Assembly: GCF_932526225.1 (NCBI RefSeq)
Contig: NC_064043.1
Span: 7,183,501-7,247,500, forward strand
Direction: 5' to 3'
DNA: 64,000 nucleotides
Origin: Nematostella vectensis
Lineage: Eukaryota; Cnidaria; Anthozoa; Actiniaria; Edwardsiidae
This document shows, in pieces, positions 1-11,344 of this stretch. Numbering within the stretch: position 1 is the first letter of the stretch; each line of letters begins with the position of its first letter. The translations under genes and the position numbers were made by a program. The notes below the pieces were generated by a model. It worked only from the letters and a program-made list of their open reading frames with translations. It ran no database searches and was not told the origin of the DNA.

Positions 1-283
1 GGTATAGGGGAGGATTATTCCTGCCTTAGGAACTCCCATGAAAGCTAAAATTCGCAAATTCGCCTCCTGACGTATATGTCGGTGTTTACTCCAAATCTTT
101 CACATTCCCTTGTAGGCAAAATCCTGTTCCCGGACAACAAAATTTCCGTTTTTCGTCCTAGATAAGAACGAATCCAAGTTCCTGGCTTACTACTTCAGTA
201 GGTGATACCGCCTTCAGAAGTCTAAGATAAATTAATCACGTAGTCCGAATTGATTAGACCAGCGTCGCAAGGTGCAGTCTAGA
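1..283. other. intergenic, 3' side of GPCR
   Basis: No coding region, RNA gene or repeat recognised. It lies downstream of the minus-strand GPCR and may hold its 3' UTR; no AATAAA is seen on that strand here. Confidence 0.4.
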
Positions 284-1243
284 TTAGTTACTTCTCGTCT
301 GAAGTGTAATACCAGTGTCGCAGGATGTAGCCACCGGGTGAACTACAATTCTTCTTGAGCATCTCAAAATTGCCTTGAATTCAGCCCTAAAAGCGCTGTT
401 CATAGCGTGATAAATAAACACATTGATAGCGCTTGAGACTCCTCCCATCACCGAATAAAATACGAATACCTCTCGAGGTAACCTTCCGTGAAACATGCGC
501 ACAGCCTCGATGACAGGAATCTGCATGTAGCAAAGAACGAACGCAAGAAGGACGGCGAATAAAGTTTTCGTTGCGTTGATGTCGTTAGTGCTTGGCCCGC
601 GCCGCATGTGCGCAGTTTGCTTTTTGTGGTGGCGAATTTTCAGGTAAATCTTCAGGTAGAAGAAACACATGAGAGCAAACGGTAAAACAAAAAATAACAA
701 CGCCACTGCTAGAGAGGCGAACCGGGAGATGTTTTCGCCATCAACGAAGCAAAACAACTTGCCCGGATCGAACTTGAATTTAGTTTTTAGCATGAAAACT
801 CCGACAACTGCTGACACGAGAGCGAAAAGAATTGACGCGATTGTCTTTCTGTGTGAGAAATATTTGGAATAGCTCGCTGACTTGATAATTTTCACGTAAC
901 GGTTAAGGGATATGAGAAACATGATTATGATTGCTGCAAAGCCAAACTGAGGCACCAGGTAACCCTGTATTTGACAAAGAGTGTCCCCGTAAGGCCATCT
1001 GCCCGTGAGAACGACACCGAGAGTCAACGACATAGTTAGTGCTGCTGTCAGAATGTCAAGGACCGCTAGCGCAACCACGTAGTAGTTTGTAGTGCTTCGT
1101 AGCCTTGGCTGACGATAGATAGCGACGCACACGAGTGTGTTTCCAAGTATCGTCACAAGAATGATCACGAGAAATACCGCAAACTCCACAGCGATAGTCG
1201 CGGGTCTACGCTCCTGTAAAGCTTCATTAAACTCTTGGTTCAT
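284..1243 (-). CDS. melatonin-receptor-like class A GPCR, intronless
   Basis: This is a 319-residue seven-transmembrane receptor in one exon, expected in the plasma membrane and coupling to G proteins. Visible landmarks are the TM1 GN pair (GNTLVCVAIY), the TM2 segment ALAVLDI, a Trp in extracellular loop 1 (GRWPYG) followed by the TM3 Cys (LCQIQGY), LNRYVKI at the end of TM3, FVLCYMQIP in TM6, and NVFIYHAMNSAFR at the end of TM7. The DRY motif is therefore NRY, and NPxxY has lost its proline. Vertebrate melatonin receptors also carry NRY and a non-proline NAxxY, and the CQxxG stretch before TM3 is similar, so that subfamily is the nearest recognisable match. The ligand cannot be told from sequence. 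The ATG at 1243 gives a short N-terminus of about 17 residues before TM1, normal for such receptors. Family is sure; subtype is inference. Confidence 0.9.
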   Translation of the reverse strand: MNQEFNEALQERRPATIAVEFAVFLVIILVTILGNTLVCVAIYRQPRLRSTTNYYVVALAVLDILTAALTMSLTLGVVLTGRWPYGDTLCQIQGYLVPQFGFAAIIIMFLISLNRYVKIIKSASYSKYFSHRKTIASILFALVSAVVGVFMLKTKFKFDPGKLFCFVDGENISRFASLAVALLFFVLPFALMCFFYLKIYLKIRHHKKQTAHMRRGPSTNDINATKTLFAVLLAFVLCYMQIPVIEAVRMFHGRLPREVFVFYSVMGGVSSAINVFIYHAMNSAFRAEFKAILRCSRRIVVHPVATSCDTGITLQTRSN

Positions 1244-3313
1244 TTTTCAAATTTCTATCGCGAGGTTTCTTTGGTGAGCTACTTTTGAGATAAGACGAAA
1301 CTTTTCCTTATTCTATTCGCTTTTGTGACACACTAGCAAGATGAAGAAGTTTTTAATTATAATTTATTACTAGGAAAAACAAATAAAGCTTTTATTATCA
1401 CATCATTCTATCCTTTTTAATCAAAACCGAACATTGATTGATATCTTTTTGGAAAAAGAACAGATGCTTACTAAATAATTAAATGCAAATAATTAATTAT
1501 GCCTTATTCTTTATTAACTATGCTTTATTCGCTACAGATAGGAGATATATCAATAAGCCTCTTTTTCTAACCATGTAATGAAGAAAGTAATTAAATTTAC
1601 GCGAGAATCCACTATCAGGAAAACCAAAATTGGTCTAGATAGAACCCCGACTACAATCTTTTTTTATAAGAACGTCTAACTTTCAGTTGACTAGGCTGGG
1701 CTGGGCTGTTCTTTTTTTTTTTTTTTGACATTTTAAGGCTGAGTATGTTCTTAACGATGTTCTTAAATTTTAGTGTATATAAGAATATGATACTCAATAA
1801 ATTATTAGGAAGAGAACTACACTACTGATCAATAGCAATAATAAGGTTGTTACTATGAACACAACTCGATTCTGCATTTTACAGTTTTAAAAACGCATCA
1901 GGACTAAAAAAGAAAACAAATTCAGCCTCGGCATGTTCTTAGGATGTGCTTAAAATTTGGTGAACTCTCAGCCTGGACGTTCTTTCAAAAAAGAGTGTAC
2001 TCAACCCCTCCACTGAATCAAAACATTAAACTTCTTTACGTTGAGTTTTTTTTATGTAGTTTACTTACACCGTCTATTTATTTATGCGTATTTGAAATAA
2101 CAACGAGCTGTAGTGAAACCAATAATACAGAACAACAGGGATTGGAAAGAGAACTATTCGTACGTCGTTGCGCGCAATGATATAGATGCCTTTTTCTAAT
2201 TAGGGACTCACTTAATATCACAATGATAATGTACGCATGGCCTTCAACAGAAACAAAATAAAAATAGCTATTTACAAATACTGTTTACATGCAAAACCTT
2301 TGACGAAACTATTTACATTAACAACCCTACTGATTCATAAAATTCTAATCTACAATGTTATGATATATTCTCTAAATTTCGTAAAGAAGGCAGTGATTGG
2401 CTTGGCTTTTTTTATTTCTAGTGGTATTGTATTCAACCTTTTAGCTGCCGACAAGATGGTCTCTTTCTGCCGACAAATCTAAAACTTTTTTTTGCCAATT
2501 CAGTATTCCATACAGTCGGTTATAAGGACCGTACCTTAACATATTTACCGGAAAAGAATTGAAACGCACACAGCAAAGGAGATGACAAAACATAAAGCTT
2601 CTATTGATTAAAAAAGGCACGTTACAAACGTTATAAATGTGGAGAGCTTGTGTTCTTTAAAATTATAATAATAATATAATTAATTAATTATAAAATTAAA
2701 TATTAAAAAACTGCAGCAGCATAGGCAACCCAAACTGTCGAATTTCTTCTTGGAGATTAACCTCAAAGCAGGTGTAGCTTTGGCTATTTTCTCATTTGGC
2801 TCGATTGTATCCCGCTGGGCAAAGACAGGTGTAGTTGTTTTTCCCATTTTTGCAAATTCCACCATCGGTTGGGCCTAAAGGCCGGGGGGGGACTCCTATC
2901 ATCGGTAAAATCGGTTTTAACCTTCTTTGGGCGTGATCAACAGAAATTCTTACCCCTAAAAGATTGGCAAATTGGGTGTGGTCGAAGGAATCGAAAAGAA
3001 AAAAACGTTTAACACTCCCTTAGGGATAGCAATTTGTCGAATTTTACCCTAGGAGAATGCAAAATCGGAAAAATCCTTCAACATCCCCTTAGGGATGGCA
3101 GTTGGTCGACATTTTATACCCTAAAGCATGTGACGATCACCTCCGTCTACTTTTCTGGTAAACTCCCCCCCTCTAGGAGCCTAAAGGTGTGTGACTGATT
3201 AGACTGTTAGATTTTGTCGGGTTTGCATCTTTTTTGTCCCAAGCAATGTTGATTGAGCCCATCTAACATCAACTTCTAGAAAAAACAAAAACAAAATAAG
3301 ACAGTCAATTTAC
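1244..3313. other. AT-rich intergenic region
   Basis: No convincing gene; open frames here are short, AT-rich and lack domains. Around 3018-3125 a sequence with the core TTAGGGATRGCARTT occurs twice about 75 bp apart, a degenerate repeat of unknown type. Later exons of the PAN/EGF gene could lie here but none was recognised. Confidence 0.4.
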
Positions 3314-4188
3314 CTGTGTCACAAGTATCCCCAATGAAGTCGGGTGTACAATGACATTTGCCAGTATTATCGACATAGTTCGCGCGACATTTCCCGCCAT
3401 TAGAACATTTCATTTGGTCGCAAGGATTCTGAAAACACATGCAAAAGTAAAGCAACGATTAACAAAGAGTATGAAAATATTTGTTATGTACAAACAAATT
3501 TTTTATTGAGAGATGCTTGCCTCGTGTTTAATTGAGATATTCTTTTTGACATTTTGATTTTGAATAACTCCGTCCCCTATATACTGTATGAGACATATAC
3601 ATATACATATAAATCCCCCCTTTTTCTATTGCATAAAGTTGCGAATCAACTAAATTTGGCAAGGGGAAATAAAACATGGAATTTCTTTTATACTATACTA
3701 TAAATTTTAAGTTTAAAAATCGCCTTTACAAAAAATCGATAAAATCGCAGAAAACAAGCATTATTGTCGTTACACATTAACATACCGTTTGCTTCTCCAT
3801 TCATGCTATTATCTCTTCCTATTTGTGTTTTTTTTTCACTTACCGGAATGCTGTAATGGTTTGACGACGTGTTGGGCTTGAACTTCTCCGACGCGTTAAA
3901 CTTGTCGTCAGACAGAAGTCCGCACCAGATCTTAAAGCTTGAATCAGCAGACGTTTTTTTCTCCGAGTTGAACGACAAACAAGACGGAAACTCATCCATG
4001 CACTTCAGCCAACAAGACATTAAATTCGGTTCCATCGTTTTTGCTAGGGCTTGAACCGCAAGATAGAAATTCAAATGTTCGTTGTAGTTCGCGAAAGAGA
4101 ATTCACCCCCGTCATTAACCACTGGTTTTTGTTTTTCACCATTTGAGCTGCTTGCCATAAGAAGGCATGATACGAGAAAGAGATACAT
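3314..4188 (-). CDS. secreted PAN/apple-EGF protein, 5' part
   Basis: Two exons join in frame. Exon 1 (4188..3844) starts at an ATG followed by a signal peptide (MYLFLVSCLLMASSSNG) and an apple/PAN-like cysteine region: LMSCWLKCMDEFPSCLSFN, then WCGLLSDDKF. It ends at a GTAAGT donor in phase 0. Exon 2 (3428..3314) follows a TTTTCAG acceptor and encodes one EGF-like domain with six cysteines (NPCDQMKCSNGGKC ... CHCTPDFIGDTCD), ending at a GTAAAT donor in phase 1. PAN plus EGF suggests an extracellular or membrane-anchored adhesion or lectin-like protein; anthozoans have many such genes. No later exon was found, so the 3' part is missing from the model. The in-frame codon upstream of the chosen ATG is TTG, so 4188 is the first true ATG. 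Confidence 0.72.
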
Positions 4189-4570
4189 GGTCCGGGTTAT
4201 AGGAGCGCTGATGAGTCCAGTCAACTGAGATCCGAAAACAGGCTTACTAAAATGCTTTTGCGGACTCCTGCTAAAGATTAATTACTATCGCATTATTGTC
4301 AAACACAATAAGGGCGGGTTCAGGATTTTCCGAGGGATGGGGGTTGTGTGAGTTTTACCTCTCATACCTTTCTTCTAAAATTTCGGCCGAATTGGGAAGG
4401 GAAGGGCATCCCCTTGGATCCGCCACTGATATATTTGTCGTCATTACGAAAAACATGCACATTTTTGTGCTCTACAAAATATTTTTGTGCTCTACAAAAA
4501 TTTTTGTGCTCTACAAAATAACATGCACATTAACACTTCTTATTTTAAAGTAATAATCGTCACTAAAGCG

Positions 4571-4734
4571 CAGGCGCGCGTTCCCAGGATTGGCCGAGGG
4601 GGGGGGGGGGGGGGCAGTCATAGGTATTATATGTAAATAGCATAGAATTTGAAGAATCCTTAATAAGAAATGATCCACTTTTTAGGGGGCGACATTTCTG
4701 ACGCATCCTGCGCACCCCCCTGTGTAGGCGCCTG
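4571..4734. mobile_element. MITE with CAGGCGCG termini, copy 1
   Basis: A 164-bp element begins CAGGCGCGCGTTCCCAGGA and ends TGTGTAGGCGCCTG, so its ends are inverted repeats. It holds a poly-G tract, then a segment ending AAGAAATGATCCACTTTTT. The same order of segments occurs at 11195-11344, so this is a dispersed non-autonomous DNA transposon. No clear target-site duplication could be fixed. Confidence 0.7.
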
Positions 4735-6605
4735 AAGCCGGTCCCGTGCTAGGAACTGTGCCTATTTAAATTTAGATTATGGGATACACATCATGGAAGC
4801 GTAAACACATAATATACACAGAAAGCTTCCTTTGCACATTTTTCCTTTCCCTATCTGTAATAAGGAGGAGCAAGTGCTTTTAAACACTTATAAGCAAGAA
4901 CAAAATCTATTACATGATTTTGAATCTGCCACTCAATTCTGTCACCTAAGGATTACCAGTAGTGACAGTAGTGTTTTTCTGGGTCGTGGCGTTTCACTTG
5001 GCACTGGATCCCCCCATTACCATACGTTGGTATTAGTGTGTTTGACAATTATATGAGATTATATTTCCTCGCAACCTGATAAGAAAGCTTTGGTGGTGTG
5101 GGGAGGTTCTCATTTTTTTTTCATTTGTATTCAGATTTAGATGGCATCTTTGATCATCATCATTGATGGGTTTTGGTGACTTTTATGTCGAGAATACTCA
5201 AGATATTGTTAATATTCGATGCACATCACAGAAAATAGGTAACTATAATTAACTCAAGTTACCATTTTTACTAGTCTGAATAGCTTGACCTTTAATTAAT
5301 TTGATGCTTTTGTTTTCTGGCACAGCTTGACAATCGGGAGCTTGCGTAAAACAATTTTGGAAAAATAATATATTTTAGTTTTAAAAATATATATTTATTT
5401 GAGATTAGAAAATATTCATTTATTTGAGTCTAATTATAGGATTCTTTTACCTCATTTACATCAACTAGTACATTTATTGTGCAAAATCAAAAGCCCTAAA
5501 AGCTCCATCTACACTACCAATTTTTAGTTATAAAATTTTTATGTGACAATTTTTATTTTCCTGTGTAAATGGAGCAAAGTCGGCAATTTTTATGTGGCAA
5601 CTATAGTTGCTCAAAAGCTAACAGGTTTGCTTTTTCTCGGCAATAAAAAAATGTCACACATGAAAAATGCTAGTGAAGATGCCAACAAATAAAAATTGTT
5701 AGTGTAAATGGGATTTTTATTGCTCGTATGACGAGTGGCAAGTACTTCTAAGCCTCGTTTTCATTTCGTGTAAACACCAACAAATGCCTACTATTAAGGC
5801 TCGCCAGAGACATTTCTTTCCTGAAAATCAGACTCGTACCCAGTCGTTATCTGCTGTTGCGTGGACATCCACAGGAATCCTGAAGCGAGGACGGAAAAAG
5901 AATAACGACTGGCCAGATTACAGATCCAAGATGGCGAACGAAATCGGCGAGCAAAAATGTTACGAATTTTCACAGACGAAGAAGGACCTATCCATACTGC
6001 ATTTCTTGCCTGTAAAATTCCATGTGCACATGACAACTGCAGAAATAGCCTAAATACTTTCCTGGAGTTTGGGATTCGGCGTAAGGTCATGTGCGAATAG
6101 TGACTTCCTCGCTATTGAGCTTCTTCTAAGGGAACATAAAGACAGTATGTGCTCGAATTATATATCTGAAAGTGTATATTTGTGATAAATACAATCCAAC
6201 CAGAGCAATATGAGTTCAAATGAGTGCCAGAACACTCAGACTATCCAAATTCATTTCATGAAATGATGTATCGAGCTCACCAGCCCACCAGTGTCGTCCG
6301 CCGTCTTTTGGTTTTACGAAACGAAAATATCGTCTAATTAAACAGGGAACCACCGAAAATAAAACTAAATGGTTTACAACGAGTGTGTGTAGGTAGGCCC
6401 TTGGACTTGTGCGCAAAAAAGTAAAAAAAAACGGTCATAAAAACGCTGCTTGCAAGATATTTGAAAAACTTGCAAGATATTTCCTGAGTTCTGCCAGACG
6501 TCAAGCGAATTCCGACCACGAAACCGCATCCTGACCGTCATGCATCGCGCGGCGTCTGGGTACGAGACTGCCTGAAAATAATGCATTGTGACTTCTAGTT
6601 TCAAG
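4735..6605. other. intergenic region upstream of the SDR gene
   Basis: AT-rich DNA with no supported gene apart from the foldback at 5503-5712. Overlapping open frames on both strands near 5784-6090 have no recognisable domain; one contains CCAAGATGGCG, a good start context, but no splice partner was found. Confidence 0.35.
5503..5712. repeat. imperfect foldback, MITE-like
   Basis: The left arm TCCATCTACACTACCAATTT (from 5503) is the imperfect reverse complement of the right arm AAATTGTTAGTGTAAATGGG (to about 5712). The interior repeats TTTTTATGTGRCAA several times. A roughly 210-bp AT-rich foldback like this is typical of a non-autonomous DNA transposon. Confidence 0.5.
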
Positions 6606-9600
6606 ATGGACGCTAGCATCCTTTGGGAACTTTCCCTGTACGAACTAGCACTGGCAGTGTTCGTCGTCCTTCTATTAACATGTCTATTACTCAAACTCCT
6701 TCTTCCTACGCGTAGAGTTGGTGATTACCACACCAAGTATGTTCTCATTACCGGCTGCGATTCAGGGTTCGGTAGAGATCTAGCCATTCGTCTGGATGGC
6801 ATGGGTTTCCATGTATTCGGCGCGTGTTTGACGCAGCAAGGAATACAAGAGCTGGAGCAGACGTGCAGTAAACGTACCGTGGGTTTGCTTATGGACGTCA
6901 CAAACCATCTTCAGATCGTGCAAGCGTTTGAGCGAGTAAAGAAGGCGCTGCCTCCCGGGATAGGTACGCATGCACATTAAGCACCAAACCCTGCTTTCTC
7001 CAACACGAGAGCTATCAGACTGGATCCCTTAATCTGCTTATCCTGAGCGGGGCCAAAATTAGTTCGAGTTTCCTAGGATATTCGACTTTTGGTTCCCTTC
7101 GCAACATTTTGTCCCCTTTGAGTTTTTTTCTCAGTCCTTCTCGAATTTGCATTATGATTTTTGATTTAATTATCTACTGTACACATGAGTAACACGCTTT
7201 GTTTAAATTATGAGTTACTGCCATTTGTTTTCTAATCGACCCCCTCAGGGAGTTCGGTCATGCCATCGTAACGAAAAGTGATACAGGTTGATACGGCCTT
7301 TTTATTTTTCTCTTTTGAAACAGGATGTACACAAAAATAAGACAATAAGATTACGTAACTAAAGCTGAGCAATAAAGCGAGTAGCGAAATCTAATCCTGT
7401 CTTTTCAGATGCTTATGATATCTTGTTTGTTACTCGAAAGGTTATCGTTTGAGATCGTCTTTTGGAGAGAAAAAGATGTTAAAACGCGGAACAAGCCTGG
7501 CGGACTGGACTCCTACCAATTCCGTTTTATCCACAAAGATATTGGAGGGATTTAAATTACAGGAGTCACTTATGCGGTATATTTGCATACTTAGGACTCA
7601 CCGTATTTACCCGCGTTTAAGACACACCCAGAATTTTGAGCTAAACTTAGTAAAAAAGTCAATATTCACATGTTTGAAATTTGTATTGCGTGCTACAGCA
7701 ATTCCAGAAAGAAATGCCGCAAAAAGCAAATTTTCAGTCGGTTAGTGAACAATTGAATAGAACTAAAACCAAACTGCTTCCGTGAAGAACAACGCCGTGA
7801 CTGTCCTTTACTGTTGGTATCGTCTTACGTTTGAAAATAAGCATCGGCTTCAAATTCGTTCCATCCAAATTATAAAAAAGTCAGTCTAGTCCCAGGCGTT
7901 TTATTGGGTTTCCGGTGGTTGGGTTTCCTGTGTATGGTAAGAGTTGTGACGTCACAGGAAACCATCTGTGGGTTACATATAAAGAAACCGTTGTCGTTTT
8001 AGGGGTCTGGTACCGAGGAATTTTAGTTTTTTTTCAGAGGCTTTCTCCATTCAATAAAAATGGTCACGGTCACTGTTTTTCTCTTCTAAATACAATTTAT
8101 AAAGTTTGCGAAGCAAAAATGACAAGAATCGTGCAGGTTTTCCAAATAAGGATTTATTAATTTCCTTATATGGAAGTGAACGCGTCTGGGAAGAACGACA
8201 AGTTTTGGCTAAATTTTCTTGATATGGATCGTCTCAGCCCCCAAGCTACCTCACGGTTTATCTCCGAGCACAGGAAACCCGGTAAGAACGCCTGGGACTA
8301 GGCTGTAAAAAAGTGACATTCCTCCTATAAGACGCACCCTAATTTTGAAGGTCATTTTGGAGTGATAAAAGTGCGGCTTATACGCGGGTAAATATGCTAT
8401 ATATTTTCTTATTGGATAGATTCAAATGACAGAAGTCAATACGGTTCATTTGTATACTGTATGAAACCCATTTGCGCTAAAAAAATGGCCCTCAGTACAG
8501 AGTTTCTAACAACATGAACTAATACGAGCTATTACATGGTATACTTATGGCTGCTGGCGCATTTATTTTCTAGGCTTATGGGCGTTGGCTAATAACGCAG
8601 GTTATGGTGCATGTGCACCCATCGAATGGTACCCCCTCTCGCACTACAAACGAATGGCAGACGTTAACCTGTGGGGGGTGGTAGACGTCAGCAAGACGTT
8701 CCTCCCGCTTGTGAAGATGGCGAGAGGGCGTGTGGTCAACATATCCAGCATTTATGGTGAGAGATGGACCGGATGCACGGCCAGATAGACGAACAGATGG
8801 GTAATTAATTGATGTAACTGTGTTTAATGTGCCGGTTTCTTTCACAGGGTTCTTCTCGCCAATCTTTGGATCCCACTATGCCATCACTAAATACGGCGTG
8901 GAGGCATTTTCAGACTCTATGCGCCGTGAGATGGCACGATGGGGTGTCCGCGTGAGTTTGATCGAGCCTGCCGCGTTCCGTACTCTTCTTTGGACAAAGA
9001 TAGCCGCAGATCTAACGAGACTGTGGGAAGCGCTGAGTCAGGACTTAAAGGACGAGTATGGGGGAGAGTTAACTTTAAACAAACGTAAGTTGCACTTGTC
9101 TTATAACCTTCTCATAACTTAAGACCGATGACACACCATTCAACTCCCGATACTTAAAGACTCCAGATTAAGTGGTAATGCTGTTTGGTTTTTTTTTTTT
9201 GGATCGATTCAAGCAGAATCAATCCCTTTTCAAAACGATCGTCACTCAAGTTTTGCACATAGTCTTTAATGTTCGTACTCACTTAAACCTCGCGGGAAAC
9301 ATTTATCTTTTTGTGTAGCCCTGTTATACAGAATGTTCACCTGTTCACCTACGCTGTGCATTTTGGCAAGGGACTGGTAAACACATTCAAGTCTTACCTC
9401 CGCTAGATTATTTTGGACCAATTATTCTGCACCTATTTTTGTATCATTTCAGAGAAGCATGCATATTACCATCCCGCAACAATATTTGTTAGCTTGTCGC
9501 ACCGAAATCAGGCTTTAATTCGCATCTCGAGAATACCCTTCTGGATATTGTTTCGACTATTCTATTCTGTTTAAAATAGAGATTCAGAAGCTGAAGTCAA

Positions 9601-9767
9601 TTAATGAGCAAGCGTCACCTCATCTCTACAAGGTGGTGGATGCCCTAGTCGACGCCATTACGTCACGTGACCCCAAGCCTCGCTATCTTGTCGGCTTCCA
9701 AGCTAAACTTTTAGGGCTCATTTCTCTGCTGCCGACAAGTTGGGCTGACGCAATTATCGAACGCTGA
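6606..9767 (+). CDS. retinol dehydrogenase / 17-beta-HSD-like SDR
   Basis: Four exons (6606..6963, 8574..8756, 8848..9084, 9580..9767) join in phase with GT-AG borders to give 321 residues, the usual length for the RDH/HSD17B6/DHRS9 group. An N-terminal hydrophobic segment (about residues 12-34) suggests membrane anchoring, probably in the ER. The nucleotide-binding motif TGCDSGFG is at 49-56, NNAG at 126-129, and the catalytic YxxxK (YAITK) at 191-195 with a preceding NISS serine. The expected reaction is NAD(P)-dependent oxidation or reduction of retinoids or steroids; substrate is not predictable. The start is the ATG at 6606 in the context CAAGATGG; an upstream in-frame GTG at 6588 is not a likely start. 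The C-terminus ends WADAIIER. Intron 1 carries nested transposon remnants. Confidence 0.92.
7605..8393. mobile_element. MITE with TATTTACCCGCG termini, interrupted
   Basis: The left end TATTTACCCGCGTTTAAG and the right end CTTATACGCGGGTAAATA are inverted repeats. Matching inner sequence (ACACACCCAGAATTTTGA on the left, GACGCACCCTAATTTTGA on the right, the latter on the same strand) points to a rearranged or composite element. A second element at 7883-8304 sits inside it. All of it lies in intron 1 of the SDR gene. Confidence 0.6.
7883..8304. mobile_element. nested MITE with AGTCTAGTCCCAGGCG termini
   Basis: The left end AGTCTAGTCCCAGGCGTTTT and right end AACGCCTGGGACTAGGCT form inverted repeats that continue through TGGGTTTCC / GGAAACCC, about 30 bp in all. 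A relative with the same ends lies at 37345-37480, so this is a dispersed family. Confidence 0.7.
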
Positions 9768-10693
9768 TGTACGTGTTATCAGGATTAGTTCAGACGCCAG
9801 CCGCCATTTGCTGGTTATGAGTGTATAGACATTGGGAGAATCATAGTATGGGAGCATGTGTAAAAACGGTCGATTCGTCACTACAAACAGACGTACGCAT
9901 GCCCCCCTCCCCTTTCCCCCCACCCAAGCCGCACCACAACATCAAGTCACCTGCCGGTTCAGTATAACCAAACATCAAACATCTATTATACTCCTTTATT
10001 TCTGCTTTTCTCCTTTTTTGGGTTTGTATCACACAAACAGAAGTCGTAGTATTAACTTACCGATACTTACAAGTCACCAAAAATATTGTCACTATATAGT
10101 GAACTAGACTCCATGTTAAGCATTTTAAGTGTCTTGGAATGTTATAAATATATTTGTTTTATAATATGTAGTGCTATTTAGTGCTTTTACACAATAATGA
10201 TATACAATTTCTGCTATACCAAAGATTGGAGTGTGTGAACGATTTTCAAAGAGCCGAGGGTGCACGAAAATGAGCGTCCAGGCCCAACCTGTGCTCCTCG
10301 CCACTTTGCGCGCCACAGGGTTCCCAACGTTCGAAAACAAAGGGCCGGCTAGAAGGCCTGGTTCCCCTATTCCGCGCGCGCTGTACGATATAACATTGTT
10401 CGTCCTGATAAACAAAAAAAAAATTGTAATATGGAAGTATTATATTTGCAGTTATGTACATGATAAAGGGTTGGTATAATTATAGGAACGTCGTTTATGA
10501 TGTCGTGATTATTTTTAAGCCCCAGTCTTTTTGCTGCATTTGGAAATATCGCGGTCTTTCTTGTGAATCGGCACAGTCAGCGTACGCACTTGATGTGTAT
10601 TGTACGGACGCGCGTTGCTCGATGTGTTAGAATTCGATAATGGCGTTGAACTACTAGGAATATTCTAACGTGTGCATAGATTAACCAAAGGAA
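9768..10693. other. intergenic, 3' of SDR gene
   Basis: No gene recognised. Short overlapping open frames on both strands at 10125-10479 have no domain. Confidence 0.35.
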
Positions 10694-11181
10694 CTAGCCG
10701 AATAAGGAAGTCAGCAGGAAGAGAACAAACACAACCTCGTGCTTTTTGAAGTTCTCATCACCTTCTTTGCACACGTCAATACCTGTGATCCAAAGAAGCT
10801 GGACTAGTGCAAGGGTGATTGACACTGTCCATAATAGGGCAAGCGCAAGTCTGACTCTTGGATGCGTGACAAGGGCGACGTAACGCAACGTATGTATTAT
10901 GGCGATGTAACGGTCACTCGTGACTAAACAGATGTGAAGTGAAAGTTAATATGGGTTTGCTGTCTTGGCAAATGCCATTAGACCACGTGGCCTTGCAGAC
11001 CAGGTAGGTCGGTATAGTGTACACCCCAGTTAGTAAGTCACACGTGACCAGGCTTGTCAGGTAATAGTACGGAGTGAGCGCTGAGACTTCATAAGGAACA
11101 GGCGATATGAGTTGAATGCTATGATAGCAGTAGCGAAGATGATTGTGACGGAATCTTCTGTTGCATTGGAGTTACCAAGGG
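10694..11181 (-). pseudogene. class A GPCR pseudogene
   Basis: Read on the minus strand, three frames in turn carry GPCR features: a TM1-like stretch (SVTIIFATAIIAFNSY), then TM2 and loop 1 (YYLTSLVTCDLLTGVYTIP, followed by W and C), then DRYIAIIHTLRY with TM4 and TM5 (LALALLWTVSITLALVQLL ... VVFVLFLLTSLFG). Moving between them needs two frameshifts, near 11066 and near 10930, and the frame ends after TM5, so TM6-7 are gone. The 5' side abuts a MITE at 11195. This looks like a decayed rhodopsin-family receptor, not closely like the intact receptor at 284-1243, which has NRY instead of DRY. Confidence 0.75.
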
Positions 11182-11194
11182 TGGGGTGGAGCCA

Positions 11195-11344
11195 CAGGCG
11201 CGTACCCAGGATTGGCCGAGGAGGGGGGAATATCATATGGAAAAAGCATAGTACTTGAAGATTCCTGAATAAGAAATGACCCACTTTTTGGCCGCCGAGG
11301 GGGGATGCGCGCACACCAGGTGCACCCCCCTGTGTACGCGCCTG
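11195..11344. mobile_element. MITE with CAGGCGCG termini, copy 2
   Basis: A 150-bp element begins CAGGCGCGTACCCAGGATTG and ends TGTGTACGCGCCTG (inverted termini). Its interior matches the copy at 4571-4734, including AAGAAATGACCCACTTTTT. It sits 14 bp upstream of the recognisable GPCR pseudogene. Flanks GGAGCC and GGAGCA hint at a decayed target duplication. Confidence 0.75.

Noticed and set aside
2680-2865. Minus-strand ORF as last exon of the PAN/EGF gene
   Set aside because: No acceptor in the needed phase and no PAN, EGF or related features.
5784-6090. Overlapping ORFs on both strands, possible first exon
   Set aside because: No domain, no matching splice partner, both strands equally open.
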